The translations under genes were made by a program, and so were the position numbers. Positions 1 through 7,977 of a stretch of 64,000 bases of DNA are shown here, piece after piece. This DNA is from Alcaligenaceae bacterium (GTDB lineage Bacteria > Pseudomonadota > Gammaproteobacteria > Burkholderiales > Burkholderiaceae_B), in assembly GCA_013416395.1 (NCBI GenBank), contig JACCEP010000010.1, forward strand, positions 81,477 through 145,476. Direction: 5' to 3'. Every line of letters begins with the position of its first letter. Positions within the stretch are counted from its first letter, which is position 1. The notes beneath the pieces are model-generated. The model searched no databases and was not told where the DNA came from. It worked only from the letters and a program-made list of their open reading frames with translations.

Positions 1-111
1 AGTGGCGATATGGGCATGGCGTCTGGCACCTGTTTGTATTGGGTGGAAGTGCTTGCCATTATTTTGCCGTGTTTAATTACGTGGCCTGATAACCTTTTGT
101 TAGAGAAGCAC

Positions 112-597
112 ATGAGCACTGGTGAACACGCTTTCCCCGCCGCAGCTGGCAAGCTGCTGTCGCGACTACCGGCTTACCCCGGCTCGCTGTTGTTTGTGAC
201 GGGGCTTAATCTGGCGCTCGCCAAGCATCTTCCCGAAGACACCCTGCGTGCGCTCGAAGGCCGCAAACTGCGCATATTGGCGCGTGACGTAGGGGTGGGT
301 TTTGACTTTACCTGGCGCAATGGCAAGTTTTCAGCCATGCAGCCCGGTGGTGACGTTGCTCTGACCATCTCGGCGAGCACGCGTGATTTCTGGCTGATGG
401 CACAACGCAAAGAAGACCCCGATACGCTGTTTTTCAGTCGTCGTCTTTCTATGGAAGGCGATACTGAGCTTGGTCTGATGGTAAAAAATACGCTGGATGC
501 CATCGACATGTCAGTGTTTACGCCTGCCAGCATGTTGCCGCAGGGCTTGCTGCAGCGTCTGCCGATGCCGCCGGGGTTCAGACGCTCGGGCAACTGA
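112..597 (+). CDS. ubiT: UbiT-like SCP2-domain protein (anaerobic ubiquinone synthesis accessory factor)
   Basis: This 161-residue protein has the single sterol-carrier (SCP2) fold of UbiT/YhbT. In that family the protein binds lipid intermediates and works with UbiU and UbiV in oxygen-independent ubiquinone synthesis. The sequence shows the family pattern: a helical start ending LLSRLP, a central strand segment with DFTWRNGKF, and a C-terminal helix with DAIDM followed by a proline-rich tail. I chose the ATG at 112 because the 34 residues read upstream from position 10 do not resemble the family. The neighbouring class III ribonucleotide reductase genes support an anaerobic role. ubiU and ubiV are expected just left of the window but cannot be seen. 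The SCP2 call is firm; the assignment to UbiT is by similarity and context. Confidence 0.75.
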   Translation: MSTGEHAFPAAAGKLLSRLPAYPGSLLFVTGLNLALAKHLPEDTLRALEGRKLRILARDVGVGFDFTWRNGKFSAMQPGGDVALTISASTRDFWLMAQRKEDPDTLFFSRRLSMEGDTELGLMVKNTLDAIDMSVFTPASMLPQGLLQRLPMPPGFRRSGN

Positions 598-761
598 TGT
601 TCCCAGTTTGTTTCACACGCTAAGCCCCTCGTATTCAGAGGTTCGCCGAAGCGTACACCTCGGTGTTGCACGACCGGAAAAAAATCCGCGACATGACATC
701 GCGGGGGAAAAGCTGGGGGCCAGCGTGATCTGGCGTTTTAAAAGTGGGACGCCATTGAAAC

Positions 762-1472
762 CTAGGTTTTACGTAAAGTAAAAACGGGAAACATCCCTGA
801 CAGGCGTTCAACCAGTGCCGCGCTGGGGTAGTCGCGCACAGATCTGGTGTTAAGTGCTTCATCATTACAACCCACAGCACGAAATACCTGTAGTGCATAG
901 TTTTTTACGCCCATGTTGGCGAGTTTGACTGCCAACGCCTCAAGCTCGCCTTCGGGCAGCAGGTCAGGGTGTGCCGTGGTGCGGCATTCATAAGCCACGC
1001 CGCTTGCCAGCACCTCTTTAAGGCAGGCTAATGCCGGCACGCCACTGTCGCGTATGCGTGTAATGCGCTCGTAGTCGGCAAAGCCGGCTTTAATGTCCAG
1101 GCCTATCCAGTCAAGCATGGGCAACACGCTGCGCAGCCGGTCGGGGTGGGTGCCGCCACTGTGCAGGCCAATCTTAAAGCCTAATGCACGGGCTTCTAGT
1201 ATGGCTTCAGCCAGGCACGGGTCCATGGTGGGCTCACCGCCACTAAACACAACGGCATCGATCAGGCCTATGCGCCGCTCCAGCAAAGCACGTACGTCTT
1301 GCCAGCGCAGAGGGCTGTCGGAGGTGCGTGCCTGCAGGTGAGGGTTGTGGCAGTAACCACAGCGCCAAGGGCAACCCTGCACAAAGACAACAGCGGCCAG
1401 TTGGCCGGGGTAGTCGGTGGCCGTAAAAGGCGTGACGCCACCCACCTTCAGGCTACGATGACGCCCGGCCAT
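762..1472 (-). CDS. nrdG: Anaerobic ribonucleotide reductase activating protein (radical SAM)
   Basis: NrdG uses a [4Fe-4S] cluster and S-adenosylmethionine to install the glycyl radical on class III ribonucleotide reductase. The radical-SAM cysteines are visible in GCPWRCGYCHNPH (Cys34, Cys38, Cys41 from this start), followed by FSGGEPTMD, the SAM-contact GGE motif. Family proteins start just before the LKVGG..PF..DYPG segment, so I chose the ATG at 1472. The frame is open to an ATG at 1544, but that longer start would overlap the glycyl-radical ORF (1507-1746) by 38 bases and would add residues reading out of frame through it. Neither start has a clear Shine-Dalgarno. The gene is last in the order nrdD catalytic chain, nrdD radical chain, nrdG, and is convergent with ubiT. 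Confidence 0.88.
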   Translation of the reverse strand: MAGRHRSLKVGGVTPFTATDYPGQLAAVVFVQGCPWRCGYCHNPHLQARTSDSPLRWQDVRALLERRIGLIDAVVFSGGEPTMDPCLAEAILEARALGFKIGLHSGGTHPDRLRSVLPMLDWIGLDIKAGFADYERITRIRDSGVPALACLKEVLASGVAYECRTTAHPDLLPEGELEALAVKLANMGVKNYALQVFRAVGCNDEALNTRSVRDYPSAALVERLSGMFPVFTLRKT

Positions 1473-1506
1473 AACGACCGGGCTGCTGTGTTGTGGCAGG
1501 GTGGCC

Positions 1507-1746
1507 TCAGGCAGCAATGAAGGCCTCTGTGTTTTGCCCGCCATTGGGTGCCGTTACAGTTTGTGTGGCACCGAGTGCGACGGATTCACGAAAATACTTG
1601 CGCTCGTGAAACTCACCCTTCTTGCCGATGTTGAACGAAGACATAGGGCGGTGGTAGCCCATAACGCGCGTCCAGATCTCGCATGGCTGGCGCTCGTCGT
1701 CAGTAAGTGTGATGGTGGCGAGCTTGTCTTGCTGTGTAGTGTTCAT
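1507..1746 (-). CDS. nrdD: Stand-alone glycyl-radical C-terminal piece of class III ribonucleotide reductase
   Basis: This 79-residue ORF carries what is normally the C-terminal end of NrdD. The motif CEIWTRVMGYHRPMSSFN contains the glycyl-radical loop (RV-x-GY, Gly30) and is followed by the usual GKKGEFHERKYF tail. In ordinary NrdD proteins this region is continuous with the zinc-binding segment. Here that segment ends a different ORF 306 bases upstream (2053-3753) in the same reading frame. The piece has its own ATG preceded by AAGGAA eight bases away, so independent translation is likely. Between the halves lie stop codons and a repeat-rich spacer. It may re-associate with the large chain as a radical-bearing subunit, in the manner of GrcA (YfiD) with pyruvate formate-lyase; that is inference. 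Confidence 0.85.
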   Translation of the reverse strand: MNTTQQDKLATITLTDDERQPCEIWTRVMGYHRPMSSFNIGKKGEFHERKYFRESVALGATQTVTAPNGGQNTEAFIAA

Positions 1747-1836
1747 GAGAAATATTCCTTAAGTAAAAATTAGCATTGAAGAAAAAGAACGAATCGATGA
1801 AAAACCGATGAGGCGCCGCGCGTCGACGAAGGGCTA

Positions 1837-1971
1837 CGAATCAACGAATCAACGAATCAACGAATCAACGAAGAACAATGAATTGGCAAAGAGCAATGAA
1901 TTTACAAAGGCCAACAAGTTAACGAAGAACAACAAAATAGCGGGGCCAACAAGTTAACGAAGAACAACAAA
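1837..1971. repeat. Short tandem repeats in the spacer of the split nrdD
   Basis: The spacer between the two nrdD halves holds four perfect copies of the 8-mer CGAATCAA (1837-1868). It then holds two copies of a 28-base string starting GGCCAACAAGTTAACG, 35 bases apart (1909-1936 and 1944-1971), and further degenerate GAAGAACAA-type words to about 2030. All frames are interrupted, so it is not coding. The minus-strand RNA would be pyrimidine-rich. There is no direct-repeat/spacer architecture of the CRISPR kind and no recognisable mobile element. Confidence 0.8.
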
Positions 1972-2052
1972 TTAACGAAGAGCAGCCAAGTGGCGGAGAG
2001 CGACAAATCGTTGAAGAGGCCAAGTTGATGGCAACGGTTGAATTGCGTGTGG

Positions 2053-3753
2053 CTACGCCGCTTCCCGAAGTTTTTTGGCCATGATCTCGTCGTCGCATTT
2101 GGGGCAGAAGTTGTGGCTGCCGCCCAGGTATCCGTGTACAGGGCAAATCGAGAATGTCGGCGTTACCGTGATATAGGGCAGGCGAAAACGGCTGAGCGCC
2201 CGCTTGACCAACAGCTTGCATGACTCGGCAGTAGAAAGCGGCTCGGTCATGTACAGATGCAGTACGGTGCCCCCCGTGTATTTGCGCTGAAGATCGTCCT
2301 GACGCTCCAGGGCTTCAAAGGGGTCGTCGGTAAAGCCCACCGGAAGTTGCGACGAGTTGGTGTAGTAGGGCATTTCTGCAGTGCCGGCCTGCACAATGGC
2401 TGGATAGCGCTTGCGATCTTCCTTGGCAAAACGATAAGTGGTGCCTTCGGCCGGGGTTGCCTCAAGGTTGTACATATGGCCGGTTTCTTCCTGAAACGCC
2501 ACCATGCGGGCGCGCACGTGGTCCAGCAGGCGTATGGCAAAGTCGTGCCCCCACTGACTGGTGATGTCTTGCTTGTCGCCGGTAAAGTTACGGATCATCT
2601 CGTTAATGCCGTTGACGCCGAGCGTTGAAAAATGGTTGCGCAGCGTGCCCAGATAGCGCTTGGTGTACGGGAACAGGCCGTCGTCCATCAGCTTTTGAAT
2701 AATCTCGCGCTTGATCTCCAGGCTTTCTTTGCCCAGCAGCAATAAGGTATCAAGTCGGGCCAGCAGGGCGGCTTCGTCGCCCGCGTAAAGAAAGCCGAGC
2801 CGCGCGCAGTTAATGGTGACCACGCCTAATGACCCCGTTTGTTCGGCCGACCCAAACAAGCCGTTGCCGCGTTTGAGCAGTTCGCGCAGGTCAAGTTGCA
2901 GACGGCAGCACATGGACCGGATCATATTCGGCTTGAGCTCTGAATTAATAAAGTTCTGAAAATACGGTAAGCCGTACTTAGCCGTCATTTCGAATAACCG
3001 GTGGGCGTTGGGGCTGTCCCAATCAAAATCTTCGGTAATGTTGTAGGTGGGGATGGGGAAGGTGAACACGCGCCCTTTGGCATCACCCGCCGTCATAACG
3101 TCAATGTAGGCCTCATTGATTATGTCCATTTCGGCCTGCAAATCACCGTAGGTAAAGTCGACCTCTTTGCCGCCAATCAGTGGAACCTGCTCGCGCAAGT
3201 CTTCAGGGCAAACCCAGTCAAAGGTGAGGTTGGTAAACGGGGTTTGCGTGCCCCAGCGCGATGGAACGTTCAGGTTGTAGATAAGTTCCTGCATATATTG
3301 ACGTACTTCTTCGTAAGTCAGTTGGTCTACGCGCACGTAAGCTGCCATATAGGTGTCGAAGGAGCTGAACGCCTGGGCGCCCGCCCATTCATTTTGCATG
3401 GTGCCCAGAAAGTTGACGATCTGGCCGACGGCGCTCGACATATGGCGTGGAGGCCCAGACTCTACCTTGCCGGGTACGCCATTTAAGCCCTCGTTAAGCA
3501 GCGTACGCAGTGACCAGCCAGCGCAATAACCCGACAGCATGTCGAGATCATGAATATGCAGGTCGGCATCGCGGTGGGCCTGACCGATGGCAGGGGGGTA
3601 AACGTGGTCTAGCCAATAGTTGGCGATGACCTTGCCGGAAACGTTAAGAATCAGGCCGCCGAGCGAGTACCCCTGGTTGGCGTTGGCGTTAACGCGCCAG
3701 TCTATTTGCTCAAGATACTCGTTAACCGACGATGCGACATCGATGCGGGTCAT
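2053..3753 (-). CDS. nrdD: Class III anaerobic ribonucleoside-triphosphate reductase, catalytic chain lacking the glycyl loop
   Basis: NrdD reduces ribonucleotides to deoxyribonucleotides without oxygen. The 566-residue chain contains the thiyl-radical region SMCCRLQLD (Cys282/283), the barrel segment GVVTINCARLG and the zinc motif CPVH...CPKC (Cys537, His540, Cys550, Cys553). It stops at a TAG only 13 residues after the last zinc ligand, before the glycyl-radical loop that should follow. That loop is encoded separately at 1507-1746. No N-terminal ATP-cone is present: the protein begins directly with the NEYL..IDWRVNANAN segment of the barrel. The ATG at 3753 has GGAG seven bases upstream. 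Two NrdR-type boxes lie within 60 bases of the start. Function requires the small ORF in trans, or the gene is inactive. Confidence 0.9.
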   Translation of the reverse strand: MTRIDVASSVNEYLEQIDWRVNANANQGYSLGGLILNVSGKVIANYWLDHVYPPAIGQAHRDADLHIHDLDMLSGYCAGWSLRTLLNEGLNGVPGKVESGPPRHMSSAVGQIVNFLGTMQNEWAGAQAFSSFDTYMAAYVRVDQLTYEEVRQYMQELIYNLNVPSRWGTQTPFTNLTFDWVCPEDLREQVPLIGGKEVDFTYGDLQAEMDIINEAYIDVMTAGDAKGRVFTFPIPTYNITEDFDWDSPNAHRLFEMTAKYGLPYFQNFINSELKPNMIRSMCCRLQLDLRELLKRGNGLFGSAEQTGSLGVVTINCARLGFLYAGDEAALLARLDTLLLLGKESLEIKREIIQKLMDDGLFPYTKRYLGTLRNHFSTLGVNGINEMIRNFTGDKQDITSQWGHDFAIRLLDHVRARMVAFQEETGHMYNLEATPAEGTTYRFAKEDRKRYPAIVQAGTAEMPYYTNSSQLPVGFTDDPFEALERQDDLQRKYTGGTVLHLYMTEPLSTAESCKLLVKRALSRFRLPYITVTPTFSICPVHGYLGGSHNFCPKCDDEIMAKKLREAA

Positions 3754-3765
3754 GCTTACTCCGAT

Positions 3766-3812
3766 TTACTATATGTTGTGGTGTGACGAAGATTAATCAC
3801 TAGATATAGTGT
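3766..3812 (-). promoter_or_regulatory. Pair of NrdR-box-like operators upstream of nrdD
   Basis: Two 16-base sites resemble the NrdR box consensus (ACWCTATATNTWGTGT). TTACTATATGTTGTGG at 3766-3781 matches 12 of 15 defined positions, and TCACTAGATATAGTGT at 3797-3812 matches 13 of 15. Their starts are 31 bases apart, close to three helical turns, which is the usual arrangement for NrdR. They sit immediately upstream of the nrdD start and probably cover its promoter. An nrdR gene is not in the window. Confidence 0.75.
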
Positions 3813-3819
3813 GGTCAAG

Positions 3820-4221
3820 GAGTTGGTACGCTGAATCGTGTTTTGTTTGATCTGTCTTAAAGGCAGTGGCGAAGCACATGCAACAGCGCAAGAGAATAAG
3901 TAAATGAGCGAACGAATGAGTGGACAAACGAGCGAATATGCGGACACGCGGACCGGCAACAGGGCAAACGGGCCATCACGCAACAGGGCAGCAGGGGAAC
4001 GGCTCAACGGTTCAACTGGGCAACAGGACAACAGGGCAACAGGACAACAGATCAGCAAGGCGATAAGACGGCAGGGCGACAGGTAAAAAGATTAAAGGGC
4101 AATGAACGAACGGCGCGCCTGACACTGGACCGAGGTCCAGCGTCAGGCACGCCGTTGATACTGACTGCTCAGTGCTGAGCGAGATGAGAACCGTTACGTC
4201 AAGGCAAGGCTATAGGCGTTT
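3820..4221. other. Gene-free spacer with low-complexity CAACAGG-type repeats
   Basis: Between nrdD and the DUF2249 gene no credible coding sequence is seen. From about 3957 to 4085 the sequence is a degenerate repetition of words such as GGGCAACAGG, GACAACAG and GCAACAGGAC. Open frames across it give only Leu/Ser/Pro/Cys-rich low-complexity translations that I regard as artefacts of the repeat. The promoter of nrdD lies at its left edge. Confidence 0.6.
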
Positions 4222-4485
4222 TCAGGCAACAATTCCGAAATCAATCACAATCTCGCCTGGCTCGCGCGAGATATAGGTAATCTGGATAGCATCGCCGAAA
4301 TGGCCCTGCAACTGCTGCAGCAGCGGAAGTGGGTCGTGATCATTGCAGAACCGCATGGTTTCGCCAGGTTGGAGCGCCGATAGCGCGCCGAAAATCGCAG
4401 CATGGCGGAAGCGCTTGGCGACGCCGCGTGCATCAAACGGGTAGACGGCTTCGTTAAACATTGGAACAGGGTTAGCGCTGGACAC
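4222..4485 (-). CDS. DUF2249 domain protein
   Basis: This 87-residue protein is a compact DUF2249 domain (PF10006). It shows the D.R...R...IF..L.AL.PGE..RF.NDHDP..L..QL pattern, with the conserved NDHDPLPLL in the centre and a final strand segment EIVIDFG. The biochemical role of the family is not settled; members often sit beside genes for nitrogen-oxide or anaerobic metabolism, which fits the nrdD/nrdG/ubiT neighbours. The start is GTG, preceded by AAGGAA at good spacing; the first in-frame ATG is eight codons further in, past the conserved start region. It is transcribed in the same direction as nrdD but is separated from it by about 470 bases. Confidence 0.75.
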   Translation of the reverse strand: MSSANPVPMFNEAVYPFDARGVAKRFRHAAIFGALSALQPGETMRFCNDHDPLPLLQQLQGHFGDAIQITYISREPGEIVIDFGIVA

Positions 4486-4891
4486 AGTGGTTTCCTTTCA
4501 GAAAATTGGGTGAGCGTTATCGCTCAAGTGTGGGTGGGCGCAAGCGCTCACAAGCCTTGCCTGTCCCCGACGGCATGGGCACGTCGGGCTACAAATGCAT
4601 GGTCATACGATTGTAGGGACAGTGCGGTCAAAAACCGATGAGAACCACATTGTCAGTATGGTCGCTGGCTTTGCGGTATGGGTGAAGTTCCGGCTGTTAA
4701 CAAGGCACGGGGACAAGGGCAGGAGGCAGCACGCATGGCGCATTGGGGGGACAAACAGCGGGCAGCAGACAGCAGGAAGACACCCAGGTATTTTCAAGTA
4801 AAAGGTCTGAGTAACGTCTGCTTTTATCTCGAAAAAAATTAAAGTAAAGTACGACCTAAATTTAAACAACAATAAGTTGAGAACAAAAATA
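4486..4891. other. Divergent intergenic region with three stem-loops
   Basis: This region separates the DUF2249 gene (minus) from the autotransporter (plus). It holds three short perfect stem-loops: TGAGCG/CGCTCA at 4511-4526, a GCGC/GCGC element near 4540, and CCCGACG/CGTCGGG at 4566-4588. None is followed by a T-run, so these are not clear terminators; they could lie in the DUF2249 leader. The right end (4800-4890) is AT-rich and presumably contains the autotransporter promoter. No gene is seen. Confidence 0.5.
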
Positions 4892-7843
4892 ATGAATAGG
4901 TTTAAGAGGGGGAGCACGATAGCGATGCTGTCGTTGCTGGTGTGTACTGCCTATGCACAGTCACCTGAAGATTTCGTCACGCCAGAATTCAAACGCAGCA
5001 ATGGGCTGGAACTGATACGCGCACAATATGCCTATGCAGCAGGCTATACGGGCAAGGGCATTGTTATTGCTATTGTGGATTCAGGCGTGGATATAAACCA
5101 CCCAGAATTCGCCGGGCGTGTATCGCCGTACATGCGTAACTATATGCCCGGTTTCGGCCCTGGCGATGTTTATTCTGGCCTTGATAGTGGTTCTAATTAT
5201 CACGGTACGCATGTGGCAGGGTTGGCGGCAGCGGCACGCGATGGCAAAGAGATGCATGGCGTCGCGTATAACGCCACGGTATTGCCTTTGCGGACGAGTT
5301 TCGCTGATGGCCAATTGCGGCGGGCTTTTGATCGGGCGATACGGGCTGGTGCAAAAGTTCTAAATGGCAGTTATGGGCCTCCAACGCTATGGGACGTGGA
5401 TCCAGACGTTTCCGTCCCTTATCGTGGCCAGTTGGATTTTCAGCCCTTGTTCACAGAGGTAGATGAAGAATATCTTATGCTGCAGCGTTTGGCGGATGCC
5501 GATGTAGCCATGGTTTTTTCAGCCGGTAATGCGCGTATGGACCATCCTGGCCCTTATACCGCTATTCCTACTGGTAATGGCATGTTGCCGCTGATTACGC
5601 CTGAAAATACAGACCCGCTGACCGGTACGCCTTTATATCGATTTCTCGAGGAACTCCCAGACAACGGCCCCGCTCTTTTTATGGGCGAAGCCGGATCTGA
5701 TCCGGAGGGCTGGGCTGAGGCCAAGCAGCTTGATTTTTCCAGCCTGAAGGGCAGTTTAATTGCGGCCGTGGCTACCGGTCCGCAAGGCCTGATCGCCAAG
5801 TACAGTAACTGGTGCGGTGCTGCGAAAGCGTGGTGCATGGCCGCACCGGGTGGTGACTCTTTTGGCCCTGGAGGTCTGTCAGATGCAATGTGGTCTACCG
5901 CACCTTATGAAAGCTACCGCTATGCGAATGGGACGTCTATGGCTGCGCCCATGATTGCGGGCGCTGCCGCTGTAATGCGTGAAGCTTTTCCTTATATGAC
6001 CGCGCGCCAGGTGATAGAAATTATGCTTACCAGCGCTGACCGCAGCTCCATGCCTGAATGGGCGGACAGCGATATTTATGGCCGCGGCATGATGGACTTA
6101 GGTACGTCCACTAACGGCCCTGTCGTTTTTAATGACATGACGTTTGGCGCCATGTTTGACCCTATTTTTTCGGTTAACACCCACGGGTACGACAGCGTCT
6201 GGCGGAACAACATTCGCGGCACGGGCGGCATGAGCAAGGCGGGTGCAGGCACGCTGACTCTGACAGGCCAAAACAGCTATACCGGCAACACCACCATAGA
6301 AGGTGGCAAGTTGTTGGTAAATGGCTCCATAGCAAACTCGGCGCTCTTGCATATAGGCCATGATGCTGTTTTGGGTGGTAGTGGGGTTGTGGGTAACACC
6401 GAAGTCTTTGGTGCGGTAACTCCGGGAAATTCCGTGGGCACCTTAACCGTTAAGGGTAACTACACACAGCATGCCGGATCTCTGTTTGAGCTTGAACTTG
6501 GTGCCAACGGCGACAGCGACGTTTTGAAGGTAACAGGTCATGCCGACATACAGGCAGGCAGTGTGCTTGAGGTCATGGGGCTGCGCGCCAGTCATCTGGG
6601 CCAGGCCTTCTCGTTTATAGAAGCCGATAGCTGGGGCGGAAACACCTTCGCCGGTGACAATTTGCACAGGGCGTTCATTGATTTGTCCCCGGTTGTCACG
6701 GGTGCGGCAATGACTTTGGGTGTACATCGCAATGCCACGTCGTTTGCCAGCGTAGCGACGTCTCCCAATCAGCGTGCACTGGCGGCGGCTGCAGATAGCC
6801 AGGGCGTAGGCGGCTCGGCTTATGACGAGCTGGTTGTTTTGCGTAATACGAGTGGTGCTCCCGCGCTCTACGATGCCCTGGCGGGCGAAATCTATGCCTC
6901 GACGGCTTCGGCTTTGCTGGATATAGACGACAGTTTGCGTAGAACTGCCTTTCCGCGTGTTCGTCTTGGTGCAGGTACATACGGGCAGAATGGCAATGGC
7001 ACAGACCTGCAGTTATCTGCTGGTGATCATGCCATGTGGGGGCAGGCCCTGGGCAGCTGGGGGCAATTGGGGGGCAGTGCTCATACTTATGCCTTGAATC
7101 GCTCTACCCAAGGCCTGCTGTTCGGTGTAGATACCTTGCTAACCGATACCGTTAAAGCCGGTGTGGCCGTAGGTTATACAAACTCTAGATTTAAAGGCCG
7201 CAGCGAAGACAGTGCCAAAGCCGATGGGTATCACGCTCTGGCCGTTGGTGATGCGCAGTCAGGGCCGTGGTCTTTACGCGGCGGTGTCGGGTACTCGTGG
7301 TATAGCGTAAATACCCGACGTTCCCTTAACTATGCAGACTGGGGCACAGCAAGCAGCCGAGCTCATGCCCAATCCACACAGGTATTTGCCGAGTTAGCCT
7401 ATGCCCAGCCTATTGCTCAGATCACGTTAGAACCCTACGCCGGTCTGGCTTATACGCATTTGCATCAACAGGGCTTTACTGAAAAGAACAGCCCGGCAGG
7501 CCTGCAAGCGAGTGGCAGCAGCTCCCAGGTAGGTTATTCGACGCTGGGTGTGCGTGCTTTATGGGATATGCAAACCACTACTTCAGGTGCGTTGCAGGCC
7601 GTGGCAGGCGTGGGCTGGAGACATGCCTTAAGTGGCGGTAAGCCGTCGCGTGAATTAAGGCTGGCGACGGGGGATGCCTATCGCGTCAGCGGTACGCCCT
7701 TGGCGCAAGACGCGTTGGTCGCCGAGGTGGGTGTTGCATGGTCCAACACGGCACGCAGCAGCTTTAGCTTGAATTATGCTGGCCAAATGGCAGGCAGCAC
7801 ACGCGATCATGGTGTGCAGGTTCGTGCAGGATGGGTTTTCTAG
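4892..7843 (+). CDS. Subtilisin-family serine protease autotransporter (SphB1-like)
   Basis: A 983-residue type Va autotransporter. A signal peptide ending TAYAQS is followed by an S8 protease domain with the full triad: Asp63 in IVDSGVD, His104 in HGTHVAG and Ser349 in GTSMAAP, plus the oxyanion Asn213 in SAGN. A passenger-associated beta-strand repeat (GAGTLTLTGQNSYTG) links to a C-terminal beta-barrel of about 270 residues ending in the aromatic GWVF. Proteins of this type are surface proteases; Bordetella SphB1 matures filamentous haemagglutinin. No adhesin substrate is in the window. I used the ATG at 4892; a TTG at 4877 is in frame but has no better ribosome site. Family and topology are certain; the substrate is unknown. 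Confidence 0.92.
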   Translation: MNRFKRGSTIAMLSLLVCTAYAQSPEDFVTPEFKRSNGLELIRAQYAYAAGYTGKGIVIAIVDSGVDINHPEFAGRVSPYMRNYMPGFGPGDVYSGLDSGSNYHGTHVAGLAAAARDGKEMHGVAYNATVLPLRTSFADGQLRRAFDRAIRAGAKVLNGSYGPPTLWDVDPDVSVPYRGQLDFQPLFTEVDEEYLMLQRLADADVAMVFSAGNARMDHPGPYTAIPTGNGMLPLITPENTDPLTGTPLYRFLEELPDNGPALFMGEAGSDPEGWAEAKQLDFSSLKGSLIAAVATGPQGLIAKYSNWCGAAKAWCMAAPGGDSFGPGGLSDAMWSTAPYESYRYANGTSMAAPMIAGAAAVMREAFPYMTARQVIEIMLTSADRSSMPEWADSDIYGRGMMDLGTSTNGPVVFNDMTFGAMFDPIFSVNTHGYDSVWRNNIRGTGGMSKAGAGTLTLTGQNSYTGNTTIEGGKLLVNGSIANSALLHIGHDAVLGGSGVVGNTEVFGAVTPGNSVGTLTVKGNYTQHAGSLFELELGANGDSDVLKVTGHADIQAGSVLEVMGLRASHLGQAFSFIEADSWGGNTFAGDNLHRAFIDLSPVVTGAAMTLGVHRNATSFASVATSPNQRALAAAADSQGVGGSAYDELVVLRNTSGAPALYDALAGEIYASTASALLDIDDSLRRTAFPRVRLGAGTYGQNGNGTDLQLSAGDHAMWGQALGSWGQLGGSAHTYALNRSTQGLLFGVDTLLTDTVKAGVAVGYTNSRFKGRSEDSAKADGYHALAVGDAQSGPWSLRGGVGYSWYSVNTRRSLNYADWGTASSRAHAQSTQVFAELAYAQPIAQITLEPYAGLAYTHLHQQGFTEKNSPAGLQASGSSSQVGYSTLGVRALWDMQTTTSGALQAVAGVGWRHALSGGKPSRELRLATGDAYRVSGTPLAQDALVAEVGVAWSNTARSSFSLNYAGQMAGSTRDHGVQVRAGWVF

Positions 7844-7852
7844 ATGAATGGC

Positions 7853-7960
7853 TGTGGCGCACTCCGTAGGGGCAAGCCTGCTTGAATAAGTGTGGCGTGC
7901 CTCGTAGGGGCGAGCCTGCTTGAGTGGGCGTGGCGCATCTCCGTGGCGGCAAACCTGCTT
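7853..7960. repeat. 38-bp imperfect tandem repeat, nearly three copies
   Basis: Copies start at 7853, 7891 and 7929, each beginning (T/C)GTGGCG and containing a core like GTAGGGGC(A/G)AGCCTGCTT. The third copy is more diverged and cut short. The array fills the space between the convergent autotransporter and helicase genes. No coding or structural RNA assignment is evident. Confidence 0.85.
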
Positions 7961-7977
7961 ATGCATAGTGATGAAAT

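Noticed and set aside
174..671. 165-residue minus-strand frame opposite ubiT
   Set aside because: It is antisense to a gene with a clear SCP2 domain and shows no conserved features.
1837..1868. CRISPR-like repeat array
   Set aside because: The repeats are only 8 bases with no spacers of constant length and no cas genes nearby.
3846..3860. FNR site upstream of nrdD (TTGATCTGTCTTAA)
   Set aside because: Only one half-site fits TTGAT-N4-ATCAA; the other half matches poorly, so I do not list it.
3756..4058. 100-residue Leu/Ser/Pro/Cys-rich frame
   Set aside because: It is a translation of low-complexity CAACAGG-type repeats.
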